Positions 1 through 13,300 of a DNA stretch of 64,000 nucleotides are shown here, in pieces. Origin of the DNA: Durusdinium trenchii (taxonomy: Eukaryota > Sar > Dinophyceae > Suessiales > Symbiodiniaceae); the NCBI GenBank assembly GCA_963970005.1, contig CAXAMN010025717.1, positions 30,782 to 94,781 on the forward strand. The letters are read 5' to 3'. Under the pieces are notes generated by a model, which worked only from the letters and a program-made list of their open reading frames with translations, made no database searches and was not told the origin of the DNA. Position 1 is the first letter of the stretch. Each line of letters begins with the position of its first letter. A program made the translations under genes and the position numbers.

Positions 1-69
<69 letters not shown>

Positions 70-77
70 ACGACGAG
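1..77. repeat. ACT/ACG trinucleotide microsatellite
   Basis: Uninterrupted ACT units run from the first base to about 47, then alternate with ACG units to about 77. The window starts inside it, so its full length is unknown. Confidence 0.95.
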
Positions 78-290
78 TACTCCCGTCATCACCCAAGCCA
101 AGCCCCTCAGAATAAAGTTCCTGCGCGAGGTGGAACTAACGAGGCGAGGCAATATTTTCCAAACCGTATATAACGAGGCGAGGTGCTAAACCCCGGGATG
201 CGAATTCCAAAACGAGGTAGACGAGGTAAGAATTAATATAATTTGCACAGTTTTTTGTTGGTGGCGTCCATCTTGAGTTAGGGCTGAAAT

Positions 291-3200
291 ATGCTGACCC
301 CCCACGAAAATGTCCAAAGCCAGCTTCAAACCGATGGGATTTCGGCCCGTCCCGTGCCTCTGCCCCTTACCTACGACCGCACGACGGCAGTGCGACCAAC
401 TCCAGAGCAGCAATGGATTCTCCAGGCGCTGCAGCGGAGGGGCTTGGGAAGCGACTTGTTGAAGAGGATCCTGGAGAAGCTCCGGAAGGATGGAATGGGC
501 CGGTGGCGGATGGATGGCGGATGGATGGCGGATGGATGGCGGGGAGGTCCTAGGAGGTGCCGGTCCATCTGGTGCTGGTCCGGCAGTTGTGGAAGTTCCA
601 TTCAGGCTATCATGACATTGGTAGGTGATAGTAGGAGTGACATTTGGTTGGATTTTACTGGGAGTCTAGCATTAGACAGTGCCGACAGTGTACCATCGGC
701 TCTGCGGTTTGGGAAACGATGTTCTTCGGCCGTCCACCTATAGAGAAGATGATGACTTTGGGGAAGTTGTTTGAAGCTTGCAGCTTGGATGATATTATGA
801 TATTATGGTCGTTTCATGTCGTTTTGGACGGTCTCATTCAGTTTCTACCACTCACGTCACTTCTTCCACATGGGTCGTGTGCCCCCGCGTTGTGATCTCT
901 CCGGCGAAACACATGCGTCAGACCCGCTGACGGGTCAGCAGCGCAGCGGTCAGGAGAGGGTGGACGCTGTGGGCGCGTGTTTCGGGCTAAAGCCTTGGCT
1001 TCTGAAGCTTTGGCGCAGGTCGGCCAACACCAGGCCCGGCGGTGATGTTTTTTTTTCTTTCAGGCAATGCGAGCAGTTGCTGAGCACTGAAGCTGAGCAG
1101 TTGCTGAGCACTAAATACCCCAGACCCCAAAAAAGCATCCTCATTTGATGGCACTTGTCCATTTCTTTATATTCTACTCGCATCCCACCATAGATATTGT
1201 GGGTGCCTTGGAGGAGTGTGTTTCTGCATTTTCCACTTGCGAACCAGTGACTTGTGGGGCACGCATGGAGCTGGAGCCACAGATGCAGGCTGGTGTGGAT
1301 TGCTCATGGGAGTGAGCCCAGTAGTGGGCATCACAGTGTGCTTTGGCTGGCTTTTGAGGTTGGTCGCAGGAGATTTTCTTTGCCAAGCAAGATATAGAGT
1401 TGTTTTGGATTAGCATCAGGGTGATACTGGTAGTATGGGCATGGCACTCGCTTTGTACATTGCCATCATGGCTGTACCAGCACCCACTCCCACTTGTGCA
1501 AGGATTATGTGTTTGCCATGAAGACAGGAGCAAACCTGCAGATCTTCAACGTTTCAGGTCGTTCAAGGGTTCAGGTTTTCGAGGCTTCCAAAGTACGTTT
1601 CAGACACCGAGAGACTTGAAGACATGTTTTTAATTCTCATCGTCGTTACTTCCGATGAGCGCGAATGGAGAAATATCGGCATTCCTGTCGTGATTGGGCT
1701 GTTTTGGGTGAACGACTCACACACTCTCCAGTGTTGGCTTTGTTTTCCCCAGCTCGAGTGGCATGCGTGACTCCACTCAGGAGATTCTATAGGTAAAAAG
1801 GGGCGATGCAACCCAGCGTAGCTGTGAGCCACCCGTCAATGTACCATGACATACCTTTTGTGACCACCCATGGACAAAATATAGAGGAGGAAGGGGACAA
1901 CCCAATCTAGCGTTTGTAAGCCACCTGAGGGTAAAATTTTGAGCAGGCAGGTCTCATTCCAACATAAAATACATTGTCCCAGAGGTTAAGGTTTAGAGGA
2001 GGAAGGTGCCATTCCAATGTAGCATACCTTATGTGCCATGGGGTGCAATTTAGCCAAGGAAGTGCCATTCCAATGTCACTCGAGGGTAAGATTATGGCGG
2101 ACAGAACCCGTTCCAACATACAACGCCGTATACCTTTTGTGAGCCTCCCGAGGGTAAGATTTCGAGGAGGAAGGAACCGTTCCAACGTAGGTGACACCTT
2201 TTGTGAGCCACCCCACATTAAAATTAGAGGAGGAAGGGGCCATGCCAATCAACGCTGCAAGCTGTTTGTTCGGAGGAGCTGGTGATGTTCCAGCATCCAA
2301 TCTTTTTGTTCATACTTCGAAGTGTCAAAATTGAAGACGCCTAAGCAGGCCATGGTATGGCACCTCAAGTAGGACTTTCGGCAAGGGCAAGTGCCCATCG
2401 TCTACTGAACACTTGTGATTTAAAGGCCACTGGTAGCAGCACCACGTTTGTGGTAGTGGTGATGTCCCGGACGGCGCCCCGTTCTGGTCTTCCTGGAGAG
2501 TGAACCTTGCACCCTCCAGGGTCGGTTTGGTCGTTGGTACGTCAATTCTTGATGAGTATGATGGCGATGATAGGGACAAAACCTCAAAAAAGACATGATC
2601 AACGGATCAAACTGCGTTTTGTTGCATGTGTGTGTTTTCCAAGATGTTCTGTTCTTGGGTCCCTTAGGCCTCTGAAACCAACAAAACATCTTTCGCTGAA
2701 AGGGTCTCCTTGTTGCCCAACACTTCTGCCGAGGCCACGGTCTTGGAGCCCTTGAGCACCCGCTGCATCCGAGTGGTCGAACGCCTACAGGCACTTTGCC
2801 AGCGGCAAGTCTATATCTGAAACCAGGATTTAGGCTATATAATTTTGACCACTTTAGGCTACATATTATGGGTCCTAGTTGTTTCATGTTTTTTCGATGT
2901 GTGTTTTGGAAAGTCTTCACATTGTCTTCACATGTTTTGTTGTTTTTCTGGGCCAGGAACGTTTAGCCTTGCAAATGCCTGAGTTGCTGCTGGGTCCACT
3001 GCAGCATTTGGATCTGGAGACGCCTGCGGGGCCCAGTTCGAACTGAGCTCACGAGCTCGACGCGTGGTCGGTGCCCAACCCACCCAGACATGACCAACCG
3101 GACTGGAATATATGCTGTACCTGGATCTTCCAACGACATGCCAGATGTCTGCCTTTGGGATCCTAGGAAGGCTGATTTTTCTTGGATGAGACCTTCATGC

Positions 3201-4748
3201 ATTTGTCATAGTTGGAAGATCCAGGTAGGCCCCACCTCAACTGATCCCCGGGTCAACCACCCTCAACCGATGGATGGTATAAACATGTTGCTTTTCCCAT
3301 GTTTTTCATGTAGTCACAATTTACCACTAAGAAGCTGAATCGTCGTCTCAGAGGGGATGGAAGGACACCATTTGGTTATATTTGGTCAAATGTCTAACAG
3401 TCATTTCCACACTTTACAAGCACCACAAATGTTAACTCAGAGTCCCTAGGGTCCCGCGTGCTTCTTTGTTTTCCTTTCGAACCACCGCCCACCGATGGAT
3501 CATGATGGATCTGTGCCCCAACGAACTTCGATCTTCCGCCGCCTGGTTCGGTGTTTCACTGCATGTTGGAGCCCTGCAACTCCAGTTTTTCAGCTCCAAG
3601 ATGCCACCGTGCCACCTTGCCTTCATCCATCTCCATCCAGCCTTGGACATGCCTTGGACATGCTCGGGTACGCTTCCCGTCCCAACTCGTCCCCCCCGGT
3701 CGCTTCGGTCGCTTCGCTTCTTCTCCTCACTTGGTCGATGGTCCTCACCCTGCCGGTCGCTGGTCGAGTGTTCCAACTCCAAGGGTGGCAGCAGTGATGG
3801 CAGCACTGCCCCCTCTGCCCCCTTCGCCCTTCCGGGCGCAGGACGCCGATATCGGAACGGACGAAGCCACGGTACAAACGACCCCAAAACCCACGGTGTC
3901 GGACCCTGCATGAAGATGGGAAAGGAGAGGAGAAAATGATTTGTACGCTGCAGGTGAACTCCCGCGTTCCTCCATGACTTCTGCAACTCGGTGGACATGT
4001 GAACTGAACAGTGATCTGGATCCCTACAGAAACCTCAGAAGGTACTTGGACCCTCCTGCGCCTATACATCAATCAGACACGCCCTGCTGGGCTTTCGAAA
4101 CTCGCCCTCGTTTCGATCGCAGGATGCGGAGGACGTGCGGAGCTTCGCCTTTGGTGCGTGGCGTTGGCTGCAGACCGGCGTCGCCGTTTCGCCGAGACCG
4201 GCTGTTTCGACGTTTCACGAGCGGTCTGCCGAGAGCGGCTTCAGTCGGTCTTTGTTCGGTCCGTTCCCTGAAGAAGCCCAGTACATCCAAAGACGATGGA
4301 AGCAGCAAATTCAGTTGATTTCCGAAAGCTCCCCAACAGGGCGATTCTGTTCCTGTGACTATGTGGGGGTAACATTGAATTGGAAATTGTTGAGCTGGTG
4401 TTGATCCAGATTCAGACAGCACTTGGGTGGTTGTTGAAAGATTGATGGACAAGACATGACGACGAACCTATCAAGAACCTATCAGTCTGAAAAAGACTAC
4501 AATAAGTAGTTTGACTAAAGTCTTCTGCCTATAAACACTATATATGTTTCCTTCTATCAAGAACCTTTAGTCTTATCGTTTTTTTGCTTACAATTCGTTT
4601 TTTTTGCAGGTCGCAGTGCCATGACGACTCGCTTCCGAGAAAAAACATCGCTTCCTTGCGCCTCGCCTCCGATGCGAGCCTCCGAGGCGGAACCTCTCCT
4701 GCTGCCGCTTCGCCTTGGCAAGGCTCTGCAAACGAACATGCCAGCTAA
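291..4748 (+). CDS. Multi-exon gene of unknown function (model 1)
   Basis: Unrecognised protein. The start is ATG 291: an in-frame TGA lies two codons upstream, and an AG|G at about 278 could serve as a trans-splice acceptor. Predicted exons are 291-498, 554-605, then one or more unresolved exons (coding-like text around 952-1127), 2668-2808, 2957-3021, 3784-3871, 4123-4247 and 4610-4748, ending in TAA. From 2668 onward codon phases join without conflict, and an in-frame TAG sits directly before the 2668 exon. The first exon ends in a charged helix (LLKRILEKLRKDG). Later exons contain VVERLQALCQRQERLALQMP, also helical, then a proline stretch (LPPLPPSP). No catalytic motif, signal peptide or membrane segment is visible. 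The exon at 4123 could read further, to about 4365, in the same frame. The introns hold the 1840-2262 and 3118-3227 repeats. Confidence 0.55.
506..543 (+). repeat. GGATGGATGGC short tandem repeat
   Basis: About three copies of GGATGGATGGC directly follow the predicted donor of the first exon of model 1. The repeat makes that donor uncertain (GC at 499 or GA at 493). Confidence 0.7.
1840..2262 (+). repeat. Degenerate tandem repeat, unit about 65-75 bp
   Basis: Six or so diverged copies share three words in the same order: TACCTTTTGTGAGCCACC, GAGGGTAAGATTT and AGGAGGAAGG, followed by CCRTTCCAAYGTAG. The copies differ by substitutions and small gaps. The array lies in a large intron of the 291-4748 gene. 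Long frames on both strands here come from the repeat, not from protein. Confidence 0.8.
3118..3227. repeat. 110-bp element with 17-bp perfect terminal inverted repeats
   Basis: TACCTGGATCTTCCAAC at 3118-3134 is the exact reverse complement of 3211-3227, with 76 bases between. It lies in an intron of the 291-4748 gene. I see no clear target-site duplication, so a miniature transposon is possible but unproven. Confidence 0.6.
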
Positions 4749-5989
4749 GAAGAAGCTACGCACGTAACAAAGGGCATCGCTACGAGGACGCTACTAGGTA
4801 GCTCCTGGCATTACTACTGGTAACAAGGCATCGCTACTAGTAGCTCCTAGCTGGCATTACTACTATATATATATAGGAACAAGAAGCTACTAGGTTGGAG
4901 GCCATAGCTAGTAGTAAGACTGGTGACTGGGAGATTGGATGGATCATGATCAGAATATGATGGATCATGATGCCAACAGTGGAAAGACACACAAGCCGCA
5001 AGCCAATAGAAATTATTGGACTTGCTGTGTTTTTGGAGTGTTTTGTCATGCTGATTTGTGTTCATTCGTGTTCCTTTTTCTTCCAGCTTCAAAACGTTGG
5101 GTGGCTAAGATGTACACTCCCCGAACTAATCATGGAAGTGGATGGCATGCCCCCTTGGACCATTGGATAATAATTTTCCTCCGCAAACGGATGGTGAACT
5201 CTACTTCCAGGTCCAGGTTTCTTAACTTGGTGGGAGACCACTACTTGGTACCAATGAAGACTCGTGGTCTAGTTCCCTGTTGGTGTTTGAGCAAGCTCCC
5301 AACCGAACCATCCGGCCGGGCATAGGGCTGTCCTGGCTGCTTTGCGCGTTCCAAGGGCCAGGCGGGCGAGCTTTCGGCAAAGACTTTTGTCGGCAAACAA
5401 CAAACAATTAAATGCTTTACATATTGATATTTTAATATATTTTAAATATCGATAATCAAGTGCGGAGTCCCTTTGGAGCTGGGAGTTGTTCACTGAGTCG
5501 TTCTTGTTTTGACATGACTTTGGTGTGATTTGTCAAGAAGCATTCAGTGTCGCAATGTCCACATGGTGTACGCACGATCCGAGTACCGTGGTGCTTAAAA
5601 CCAGCTGTTCTTTGAAGCTGGGTGGGTTCCGGGATGTCAAGAATGCTGCTATTCAATATCTTCAATATAGATATACCCGTCAAAGACCCTGGAGATGGTC
5701 ACACAAAACCAATACTTAAGGAGGTAAAGACAATAACCCCAAGTCCCGAAAAAGGAGGCCTCGGCCTGGGAATGAGGCTCGATCTGCAGAGAAATGGTTG
5801 TCTTTGTCTCCATGGTATTGACCCATTTATTCCCCACATCCTTAACCTCCGCATCATGCTCCTCAAAAACCATTTCCTCTTTATACAGAGGTGGCCGCCC
5901 ACTCGCGAACACTGCCCTTTCCTTCTTCCATCTTCTTCCCCTTCACTCCTCACCTTCGCACATCTTGGCCTTCCACGGATCGCTTCGAG
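4749..5989. other. Intergenic stretch with no supported gene
   Basis: Follows the stop of model 1. It holds a foldback TAG element (4762-4895, with a short TA run) and AT-rich sequence near 5400-5460. Short coding-like text at 5270-5400 is readable on both strands and cannot be assigned. A first exon for the next gene may lie here unseen. Confidence 0.5.
4762..4895. repeat. Foldback TAG-type dispersed element
   Basis: Contains GTAACAAGGCATCGCTACTA, GTAGCTCCTGGCATTACTAC and GAACAAGAAGCTACTAGG, the words that recur at eight other places in this window, together with a TATATATATA run. Confidence 0.75.
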
Positions 5990-8900
5990 GTTAGCGGATC
6001 GCTTCGAGGATGCCCTCCTGGATATGTTGGGAGCTCCTGGTATCGACTCTGAATCCATCTCCGGACTGGTCGACTCACGGACTGGATCGCACCACTTGTG
6101 GAGGGGGGCCAGCCGACTTGTTCTGATAAAGGCCGGGTGTCCCTCATCCCACTTGCTCAAGAGCTCAACTGGGAAGAGATGATCCTCACTGGTCCAGGGC
6201 CCAGGTTGCAGGGTGTCAGAACTTTCCTGTGGGAGTCTGTGGGATTCTTGATCATCTTGGACGTGGTATTTCTGGGGCCAAACACCTTGTGGACCTTGCG
6301 TTCACCGGTGCAAAAGAAGCTCGTTTCACCACATGTTTGGTTTCTGTAGGGTTAAACTGTCTGTTTCGGACACTTTCAAGCAAAACCTCAGCAGTGCTGG
6401 TGTGTTGAGTCTTTCCAACAGAGGTGGGTCAGAACCCGAGTGTTCGACTATCCCATAGGTACCCCAGGTGACGGGCCCTATAAGGTCACCTCTCTTGGTT
6501 TGTGCAGCCTGGTCACGATCTTCGTCCCAGGCTGCAGGGACGCGAAGCCAACGACTCCATCCTGCGGCAGGCGGTATGTGCGGACAGCGGGTGTCGTGCG
6601 CGGTTTTGTGGGGGTAGGGCGGAAGCGGGCGAACAAAGAGAGCGGGTGGATGTGGTGGGGGGTAAATCAGGTTGGTGGATTCCGATGATTAGTATTGATG
6701 AGGGACATATCATTCTCTAATATATAGACCAATTATAGACCTAGTAGAGGGATATAGACGGTTGATTCATAACCTCCCCCATTTGGTTTTGTTATAGTCA
6801 ACGGTCTACAAAGCTCTCTGCAGCTCCAATAGCGAGGGGTGAAACCGAGAAGCTCAACGTGACCCATTTCTGGTTTCGTCTACCGATCCCTACCGATCCA
6901 CACATGACCCAACATGACAACATGACCCACCGCAAGGGGGGCAGCTGGAGGTTGAAGCATCTTTGGGCTTCTTGATGATATCAAGTCATCTCCCAGAAGT
7001 CGAACATGAGCACAAGAAGAATCGGTCGGACAGAACACGATGATGCGATGTCGGACATCTGTACCCGCACACTGCATGGCCAAGTATTATACTAGTTTGG
7101 TGATCAGGAGGGAGCTCCATATGACGTCGTACCCTTTCAACAGGGAGCAAAGGAGCTACAGGGAGTTCCCCAACCACTTCCTAGGGCCAACCCGCATGGT
7201 GCCCACGAAGCTCTAGGCCATCCGACAGCTGATTGCAGATGATGGGACGACCTTGAAGGGTGGTGAGGGTGAAAAGGAGCCGGTGCCAGAGGACAGCAGG
7301 TAGAGCCACATGGACAAGGAAGAAGTATGAAGAAGCACGAAATGTCGCAGCAAGATATAACATAGATCAGACGTTTAAGCATGGATGTGTGATTTAGAAT
7401 GATTTAGATGATATAGATGCTTTGCAGATGTCAGTTTGGATTGAAAGCAAGTGACAGTCATGCCTGGCTTTTCAGATGCTTCAGCCCAATCTTCGGCACC
7501 CTTTGGCTCGGATTTGGGTCACGCATGGCAGATTTTATATTTAGACCCTCGGCTCAAGAGAGATGCTCAAATTGCTGCTTTTTCTGTACTTGTTGGATGA
7601 CTTGATTGAGAGTTGACTAGTCCCTAGTGCTGATGGACTAGTCTTCCCGCAGCACTGGGCAAAAACTCTAGGTCTCCCCTATTTCGATTGGCGTTGACAC
7701 TGGATTGATAATCTCCCATATTTTGGGGGGTCCAGGCATCAACGGGTGTATGTTGCATTGTTGAGAAGGCTAAACTGGAGGGTTTTTGCGCATCACCCCT
7801 AAAGGGTCGATGGCGAGGAACCACCCGAATCACCGAAAGCTGCTCAAATGGAGCACCTGAAGACTGCACACTGCCGAAGCTGAAAACCGCACCAACCGCA
7901 CCTGGGCACCTGGTTCTAAGCTCTGAAAAGATTTGACACTCAAAAAGGCCCATGCAGCCACCACCGAAGAGAAGTTTGTTTCATGGTTGTTTTTCATGTT
8001 TTCTTATTTTCCGCCTCCAGTCAGCGACCCGCCGGATCCCCAAAGGTCGTCAGGAGGCTCGTCAGGTCTTGTTCATCGATCCCAGACAGGTTTGGCGACG
8101 TTTGGCGATGAGGCTAGCTAGCACAAGCATGTTCAAACCCCAAACATGGATGAGCAATGGGCAAAAGATGACAAAAGACATTTCAATGACCTCTCCTCCT
8201 CAGTGTCCCCAAAAAAGCATGTGTTCACTAAGAAATCACCTAATCATCCCATTTGTGGACTGGACAAATGTCTCTCTCGGCTCGACCGGGGGCCAACTTG
8301 ACACCGGCGAAATCCACCACTCGGTCTCGCTGGCGTGATGTCTGAGGATTGCCAAATAGTTTGGAGCAAGGTGCAAAGCAGAGGGAAGAACTTTCGGGTG
8401 GCCATGTTTGAAGGTGTTGGGGGGTTTTCAGTGTGTTTTGCGTTGGAAAGGCAGGTGATTCTTTTGAGCATTCAGATCATTCAGGAAGCCTCATTTGCTG
8501 GCACAACACCAGATGGGTGTGTCTAGGGCTGTTTTTTTGCACTGCAAGACACTTCTATATATAGCAGGAAGATGACCTCCTGGCCTGGCAGTGGAGAAGT
8601 CCCGAATGTTTCTGAGAAATACTCGAGATTTTCTCCCAATAAAGCTTGGCCCTCCTTGTAGCCACCAGGCTGTTCCGGAACAGCCGGTAGCAAATCAGCT
8701 TGTTGTAGGACGAGTGGGAAGAGAATTGGAGATTCCGCAGTGCTGGCAAGAAGCCAAGGGGTATTTGATGTCGGTCCGAATACAGTATCTGAGTGATTGT
8801 GACAGGGAGAATGTGATCTTTTGATTGATGCTGACATTTGCTGTTTCACTGAGTTGTGCTGTGTGAACATAGACAGCACACGGGTGACAAAGGTTGACAC

Positions 8901-10150
8901 ATGTTGATCACTCATCTCTTGAGCGCGACAACTCCCTCATCCAGCGCTCTTCCAATCTTTCTAACACCACTGGATGACTTTTTTGACCGGTGACCCGTGC
9001 TCCGTGTTGACCGGTGACATGTCAGCGATGTAACAGATGTCACTTCTGGTCAACTCCACAGGGCTCAACAGAGGTGGAGGGTCGCATTCGCATGGGAAGT
9101 CTGAGTAGACTGGAAGTGCGAGGGAAGCTTCACTGGAAAACATATATAGCTGTTCTTTGTGTTGCTTCTTGGTTGTTTGTGACGGTACGGTTGTTTTATG
9201 TTGTTCTGATCTGTGAATCTATAGGTCAGATGGTGACAAAAACGGGCCTTGAGAAAAAGGGCCAGGAAGATCAGGAAGAGAGACACCTCAGAGATTTGAG
9301 GATCAGTTCTTGGGAGAACAAAAACTAAAAACAGAACTGATGGATTTCTGGGCCCGATGGATCTTGGGAGCCAACTGCGCCGTGGGAGCAGACTCCGTTG
9401 GGCCTTGACGACAGGCCCTTCAACCCGGACGGTTCTGGATCGCTGAAGGCCGTGAAGATCAGAGGACGGGCCTCGCGGATTCACAGCGCGATGCATTGGC
9501 TGGGACGTTGCCGAGGCCATTTGGGCCAACTCAAGCTTTGGCCCAACTTCTGACACAAATCTATTCCAATCTCATCCTAAATTCTTCCAGAAGGCCTAAG
9601 GACCACAGGATGTTTCACCATGTTTCAGGTCACCGGATCTTTCATCCGAAACAGGTCTGCTTTGTTTCGTCGAATTTTGGTGTTGAGATTGACCCGATTG
9701 ATCTGAGTTTGATCCTGGTCAGTGCCTGAGCCGGACAGCCGGTTCCGTGAGCCGGACAGCCAGTCAGTGATCCAGACTACTCCGTGATCCAGACTCCTTT
9801 GTTGATCGGATACGACGTGACGTACCAGTCAACTTCTCGCGATGTAACTGGGCCTTCGATGGCCTTTGAGTCTTCTAGAGTCCTTATATCATAGGATTCC
9901 TATAGGATTCCTTCTTCGGGTCCGAAAAAGCTGAAGACATCGGAGTTTGGCCAGTCTACTCTCAGTCCAGAAGCTTGGCTGGGCTGGTGTCCACGAAGTT
10001 GAGAGAGCAAAAGAGGCCAGTCCAGCGTCGCTTGCAAATCGCACAGATCGAAGGCACGAGGAGTTGACCGAAGGCACGTCGAACGTCAAAGAGCAAGAAG
10101 AAGACGATCAAGAAGTTGTGGCGCCCTTAGGGCTGGCCCTTGGGGCTTGA
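5990..10150 (+). CDS. Multi-exon gene of unknown function (model 2)
   Basis: Unrecognised protein. Predicted exons are 5990-6068, 6538-6573, 7217-7299, 9415-9487 and 10016-10150 (stop TGA). All five start after AG|G. Donors are GTCGAC, GTATGT, GTAGAG and a GC site, and every junction keeps codon phase. Peptides along it include RFEDALLDMLGAPGIDSES, IRQLIADDGTTLKGGEG and FNPDGSGSLKAVKIRG, then an acidic C-terminus with KEQEEDDQEVV. A 15-bp direct duplication (CGGATCGCTTCGAGG) lies at the start of the first listed exon, and the start codon was not found. Other exons may be missing, for example near 8053-8088, where EARQVLFIDPRQ is flanked by AG|G and GTTTGG. No domain is recognised. The phase agreement favours one gene, but a mixture of two cannot be excluded. 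Confidence 0.4.
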
Positions 10151-10356
10151 AACAGGGCCGTGCAAGTTTTTTAATCCCGGTAGGCCGGTAGGAGTAAACC
10201 AACCCTCCATTTCCATCTACTTGCTCAAGGGTAAAAATGCAATCTAATGATTTGTGAATCGATAGTATACCCGATATACAGAATTTCACATTCTGCATGC
10301 CCCTTCAACATCCTTCAACCAGTTCCGGATGAACATCACGCTCTTCGGATGCCGAG

Positions 10357-13300
10357 GTGTGTTGAAGCTTGGCTCTTCCGAAGGAGACGTCGCCAAGTGC
10401 CACGTGACGTACCATTCTTTGTAGCTCGGCGGTCGCACCGAAACCGAACGGAGACGCGACCGAAGGACCGGGGACGTGGCGATGGGGGTTCTGGATGGTT
10501 CTTCTTGGGGAGGAACAGGCCGACTGGGCCGGAGCTGGCTGGAAGCAAGTGGACAGATGAAGTCAGCAGGTAATTATAGATTGATGAAAGGGGGGAGGGT
10601 TTGGTACTAGGGCTGGTGGCAGGTGTTTGAAGCACTCGGATATGACAACCAGGTCAAAGCGCCTGAACTCTTCAAATTGCCTGAAACCCTTCCGGCTTGT
10701 TTGGGTTCCCCTAAATCTGACCAATTTTTGTGGATCCAGCCGTTCCATTTCTGGGCCCTGACAGCCCAGGTAGCTTTAGGCAGAAACGATGTCGGCCATC
10801 ATGGCACCGGAGGCATGGCCGTGGAGTGTTCAGCATGGTGAAGGAAGCGACCGTGAGTGGTTTACAGGAAAAATCTCAATTTTGAGAAGTTTGTTGGAGA
10901 AAGGGGGTCTCAAAGTGTTTTTGTTTAGTTGCTTGGTTAAACAAAAATACACTGCCTAACTGTGTCACGGTCGACCCTTTTTTCTCAGAATTCTATCTTC
11001 GAGACTCCTCCCCCTGCTGGGGATCGCCCATGGGGATCTTCCAACATATAGTGAGATCAGATCTTGTCACCTTCTCGTCCCTCATCTCCGGTCTTCTCCG
11101 TCGAACTCCCTCTGGAGAGTCACGTCCCAGGGCGAGCCGGAGGATCGCCTTCCACGGAGCTCGCCCTTCGTGGGCGCCTTGCGCCATGCGCCCAAGCGCT
11201 CCCAGGCGCGGGTGGAGGGGTGTCCGGAGGTGGGGTTTGCGTGTGGTGTGGCCGTTGGGACCGTGTTGGAGGGTCTTCACTGTGTGAAGGTGTGGAGGCC
11301 TCGGCAGTCGATGTTGGGTGCGAGTTTGGTACTGTGAGGCTCTGATGAGGTGGTCGATGTATTTAAAAGGATGTCACTCAAGAGATGTCTTTTTGAGGAA
11401 ACTGCAGCTTGACGTCTTTCAGCGTTGTTTTTTTCCATCCAAACATAAACAGACCTTTTCTGAAGAAAGATTGGTTTTGGCCGGCCAAGTGACCTTTGGA
11501 ACCAGGGGATTGCCCCCAGCAAGAAACCACCAGAAACGTCTCACTGGCCTTTCATAGAGAGCTGTGGAGAGGCGAAGGGGCAGGGTGCTCTTGAGTCTTG
11601 CCTTCGGATGATAGGGTAATGATTTTCTCCACCCGAGCTTCGGTGGAATATGGCAGAGGAAATCATGAAGTTCAACACCCAATTGAGGAGATAGTTTGCT
11701 TTTCTGCTACCATCGTGAAGCAAAAAGGCAAGTTTTTTTGATCTTGGTGGCTAGCGGCCAGCCATTTGGCCAATGCATTAATCGATGAACATGTCTCTTT
11801 TGCTGCGCTCCTCTCCGGTCGCTACAACGCCTACATAAGTGCCGCCGTGCCAAGATCCTTCTTTTGGGCCAACTGGACCGACTGCTACGACGACGTATTC
11901 CGGAGCTGGCAGAGCTAGGCGGGTCAGAGCTATGGGATGCTGATTGTCCAACCAAAGCACCCGAAAGCTTTATTGCATCGTTTCAACATGTTTCAACTCT
12001 AATTTAACAATTTCTCAATGTTCATCGTTTTTTGGGAGGATGCCACGGTGGAGGTTTGTGTGACCAGAGCAACGTTGGAGATGAGGAGGTTTGCAGGATG
12101 TTGAGGTCGCACAAGCAGCGCTATTGGATCTCCACATCCGTTCCATGTCGCAAGCGTCGTCCCAGGTGCGCGGCTGGCTTATAAATACTATATGGGAGAA
12201 AACCGTAGGAGATAGTGAATTATGAGTCCATTGTGGTCGTAAGAGGTGCGCTGTTCGAATCAGACATTCAAGGACACTCAGAGTGTCCATGAGTGTCCAT
12301 GAGTGACTGGCTTGCGGTTTTCTCGTGAGTGTCCTTGAGCGTGCAGACTTAAGAAGAAGAGGTGTTGAGAGGAGCCGCATGTAAGAAGATGAAGAGTTTA
12401 TAAGAAGAGGAAGGCCTAAGACTCCAAGATGGAGAAACATCAGGTTATATAAGAAGAAGGCATGTGTTTTAACACGGAAGAAGAAGAAGAAGAAGGGTTA
12501 ACAAGAAGAGCAAGGCTTTTGCAAGAGAAGGAATCCTCAACAAGAAGGAAAAGAAAAAAGAGAAAACAATAAAAGAAGAAACAAACGGGTTGACAAGAAT
12601 AGCAAAGAAGTAACAACAGGGTTATGAATAAGAGAAGGAAACCTCAAGAAGAAGCAAAAGAACATAGAAAGATACACTCAAGGACACTCTACGACATTCT
12701 TGAGTGTCCCTGAGTGTCCATGAGCCCCAAAGGATCATCTATATAGTCTGTCTTTTTGCAGAATGATGGCAAGAGTCTTTCGGCGCACCAGCATTTAGTA
12801 GTTTTGCTATATAACCTCGCTCGTCGGACTGTCACGCGTCGACGGTATGGACGACACTCTGGTCGTGGCCATACATCAGAAACCCCACATGCACAGTAAT
12901 TTTGCTATTATAATACAGTATATAATACTTAACGTCAACGTTTTCATTTAGTGTGCCCTCCAAGGGTCCGAGTATAATCTCTTGAGACTTCGACTGCATT
13001 TTTGAGACTTCGAACCCAGGTGAAGACCAGGAGCCTCCGGGGTGAGGGATAAGGGATTCGGGAGACCAGATTTCCAGCAGACCCAGCATCATCAACCTGT
13101 AATCGTTGTTCATTCCTTGTTCTCATGTGAAAGTTACTTGTCCAAAAGAGATGTATTCGGAGACACATATTCACCTGAATGACAAGTTGAGGCTGAAAGC
13201 CCAGTGGAAGGGCTAGTTTTATCATGTTTTCTGTAGGCTTGAGGTGGCTCAAGGCTCATGGCAGAGTGTTTCCTTCAAGGTTTTGGAAGCGAAAAGTGAT

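Noticed and set aside
7006..7236. Two-exon small gene starting MSTRRIGRTEHDD
   Set aside because: Phase is possible, but it overlaps the better-supported exon at 7217 and ends at once in a stop.
7624..7953. 109-codon minus-strand frame
   Set aside because: Composition is acceptable but there is no splice context, start context or recognisable motif.
12015..12440. 141-codon minus-strand frame
   Set aside because: Its composition is Ser/Leu/His-rich from the AAG/GAGTGTCC repeats and no splice signals support it.
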